A DNA stretch of 64,000 bases from Cyclina sinensis (Eukaryota > Mollusca > Bivalvia > Venerida > Veneridae). Shown here in pieces: positions 61,601 through 64,000 of this stretch. Both the position numbers and the translations under genes were made by a program. The notes under the pieces were generated by a model. The model was not told the origin of the DNA and made no database searches. It saw only the letters and a list, made by a program, of their open reading frames with translations. The first letter of the stretch is position 1; each line of letters begins with the position of its first letter. The stretch lies in assembly GCA_012932295.1 (NCBI GenBank), contig JAAONU010000004.1, forward strand, positions 7,139,030-7,203,029. Direction: 5' to 3'.

Positions 61601-62590
61601 AAAGCGTCCAGGAATGTGGGTACATGTTCTTATGCATAATTTCACAGCCTAATAATTATAAAAGTTATGTTTCCATCATTGTAGACAAGCAGTTGAGTTC
61701 TGTGACTTTGATAAAAAAATTGTATTTCAGAAGACTGCTTAGGCCTTTTCACAAATATTTTCCGATGGCTTTCGTGGCTATGGTTAGCATTCGAGGGAAA
61801 AAAAGTTTATTTCTAATTGAGGTTTTATTCATTTGAAGTTACTTTATATGAATAAAAATTTTAAGCGTTTTGGTAAAAATGTTAATAATAATAGGCATCA
61901 AGAATTTTAAAAAGGCCAACTGAAAACAAATTTCACGAATTCAAATTCAGGTTCATTCATATTTTACAACTTCGTTTTTACTGTAGCTGTCATAAAATTA
62001 GCCAAAATTAGTAAATCAATTTATGCAACAATAATATAAACAAGTTGCAAAACATTAAATTTGTTTTCCTTCAATGTTATTGATAGCTGTAAAAAAAAAT
62101 AAACTAAAACAATACAGCCACGCCCTTCCGCCTTTAGCATGTTTGTTAAGGAAGCGGCAAAAATCACTGAGATTTTCGATTTCACTATCGGTCAATATTG
62201 ACAGTATAAATCGATTTTTTTACTTTTGCATCTTAAATCTAATCAACCTGCAATAAAATTATGCAATATTATCTCTACAATTACTTATATTTTATATTTC
62301 CGCTTGATAATGTCAATTACTTAAACAATTAAAATTAGACACTATAAAGTAATTATTGACAGGGAGCGGCCCGGGGGTGTGATCGCACACAACATTATAG
62401 GTACAATATTGCTTTCTACTTCCTCGCATGATCAAAATCTAATAATAACTCTCCATCCATGAAGAAAATTAACTTCTCTATAAAACAAGGGATCAAAATA
62501 TTATTTGTCATTCTGTTCTGGTCATTTCCATCTCACATGTCTTGGAATTGTAAATTGGATACTATAGTGCATAGGATATTTGCGGTACGT
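58666..62590. other. AT-rich non-coding stretch
   Basis: It contains simple repeats only: GACAGACAGACAGAC (about 59311), AAAGAAAGAAAG (about 60799), GTTGTTGTTGTTG (about 60973-61000) and AAATAAATAAATAAAT (about 61587). Short frames (59149-59361, 60682-60912, 61374-61637, 61624-61836) carry no motif. Confidence 0.45.
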
Positions 62591-62599
62591 TTGAGACAG

Positions 62600-64000
62600 G
62601 GTGTAAGTTACAAGGGTCCCAGGTTTGAATTACATCCCAGGACTTTTGCAACTTTACCCTTGTATCAAACAATTTCAATCTATTTCTTCGTGTCGTTAGT
62701 TTTTTGGGGGTTTTTTTCATAAAGAAGAAACTCATATCACTTTTCAATTTTACACTGATGATGTTATATAGCTGCCATATTTCTTTGTGTTTCATTTGTA
62801 AGTTACTTGGGTCCCAGGGAGTAATGTATCCCGCGGTCTTCTGTAACTTTCTCGTGAAATATCAAAACAAGCAGAATCTGAACTAGACAGGAATTCATTT
62901 TTCGCGATGTCTGGGCGAATAAAAAAGTTTACCTGTAAGTTACTGGGGTCCCAGGGTGTCTGTAATCCCGAGGACTTTTGTAACTTCCTAGTAAACTTTT
63001 GGAATGCTGTTAAAGTCGGACCGGCGATTTAGGAACAACTCAACGTGGGTACATGAAGAACTATACGGATCTATTATCAATCGAAATGCTAACCTTAAGT
63101 TACTTGGGTCCAATGATATTATCATTTCTCCCAGGACTTCATTAACTTTCTAGTGAGCCGAACTACAGATATCAAGAAAGAATAGATCAACTTTAATTCC
63201 ACAGATATTTTAGCTAACAGAATGTTTACGTGTAAGTTACTTGGGTCCCAGGATGTTATTTATTCCGCGGACTTTTGTAACTTTCTCGTGAACTTATGGA
63301 ACTGGACAGCCAATCGGATTTAGAAAATTAAACACAACGTTAATTTTGTTCGCATGCACGTTTATGTGTCCCATCGGAAACTTCTGTAACTTTCTCGTGA
63401 GCTGTTGGAACTGAAGGGGCAATCATTTTTAGAGAAGGAATCAGGACACAGATTATGTTCACATGTAAGTTACTTGGGTCCCAGGGTGCTATTTATCCCG
63501 TGGACTTCTGTAACTTTCTCGTGAGCTGTTGGAACTGGAGGGGCAGTCAAACTTAGAGGACTCACGGCACACATTATGTTCACATGTATGTTCCTTCGGT
63601 CGCAGAGTGAAATTTATATATCCGGAGGACTGTAACTATCTCGTGAGCTGTTAGAACTGTACGGGCAGTCAAATTTGAGGATGAAACACAGCGTAAATTG
63701 TTATGTTCACATGTAAGTTACTTGGGTCCCAGGGTGTTATATGTCTCCGCGGACTTCTGTAACTTTCTCGTGAACTGTTGGATCTGGACAGGCAGTCATA
63801 TTTACAGAATAAAACTACAGCGTAAGTTATTATGTTCACATGTAAGTTACTTGGGTCCCAGGGTGCTTTTTTTCCCGCGGACTTCTGTAACTTTCTCGTG
63901 AACTGTTGGATCTGGACAGGCAGTCATATTTACAGAATAAAACTACAGCGTAAGTTATTATGTTCACATGTAAGTTACTTGGGTCCCAGGGTGTTATATG
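62600..64000 (+). repeat. Tandem array of ~128-137-bp units, continuing past the window end
   Basis: The start block TAAGTTACTTGGGTCCCAGG (with variants) lies near 62604, 62799, 62936, 63096, 63233, 63466, 63587, 63714, 63843 and 63971, with a degenerate unit between 63233 and 63466. The last units are the most alike and are spaced 127-129; earlier ones are more diverged and irregular. Each unit contains the inverted pair AAGTTAC and GTAACTT about 45 bp apart, with GGACTTCTGTAACTTTCTCG and GAACTGTTGGA following. Frames at 62459-62886 and 63698-63901 are repeat frames. Confidence 0.88.

Overview
The window looks like nuclear DNA of a bivalve mollusc, possibly a venerid-type clam (the family is a guess). 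It is AT-rich and eukaryotic, with spliced exons and consensus GT/AG junctions. It is packed with short non-autonomous repeats of types common in bivalve genomes: arrays of ~165-bp units ending in GCTCACCTGAGC-type hairpins and GACGGACGGAC runs, tRNA-derived SINE heads, and foldback MITEs. A run of exactly 100 N (38625-38724) marks an assembly gap.

Only one protein-coding gene can be supported. It is the 3' part of a plus-strand serine/threonine kinase of the DAPK/DRAK group, STK17-like, in four exons (40998-41136, 42982-43108, 43439-43667, 47809-49084). The exons join in frame to 589 codons plus a stop, running from the kinase hinge to the C-terminus. The N-lobe exons were not found; they lie upstream, in the gap, or outside the window. 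The protein has DLG in place of DFG and an acidic Ser/Thr-rich tail of about 400 residues in one exon.

Layout. 1-2150: array of ~165-bp units with a terminal hairpin, cut by the window start. 2.2-9.1 kb: mostly featureless AT-rich DNA with one foldback element, one decayed array copy and one copy of a segment repeated further on. 9.2-35 kb: an old, diverged tandem segmental duplication (about 9.16-23.78 and 23.79-34.98 kb); the first copy carries ~0.8-kb inverted repeats around its core, and each copy has its own SINE or MITE insertions. 35-41 kb: intergenic or large-intron DNA, the gap, and a minisatellite of alternating 33-bp units ending about 107 bp before the first visible kinase exon. 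41-49 kb: the kinase exons, with introns rich in repeats. 49-55 kb: probable 3' UTR and downstream DNA with tandem, inverted and MITE repeats. 55-62.5 kb: sparse DNA with SINE fragments and a cluster of three hairpins. 62.6-64 kb: a ~128-bp tandem array that runs off the window end.

No CRISPR array, operon, rRNA gene or intact transposase/reverse transcriptase gene was seen. Most open frames are short chance frames in AT-rich DNA or frames through repeats. All homology statements come from reading the sequence and from memory of families; no search was run.
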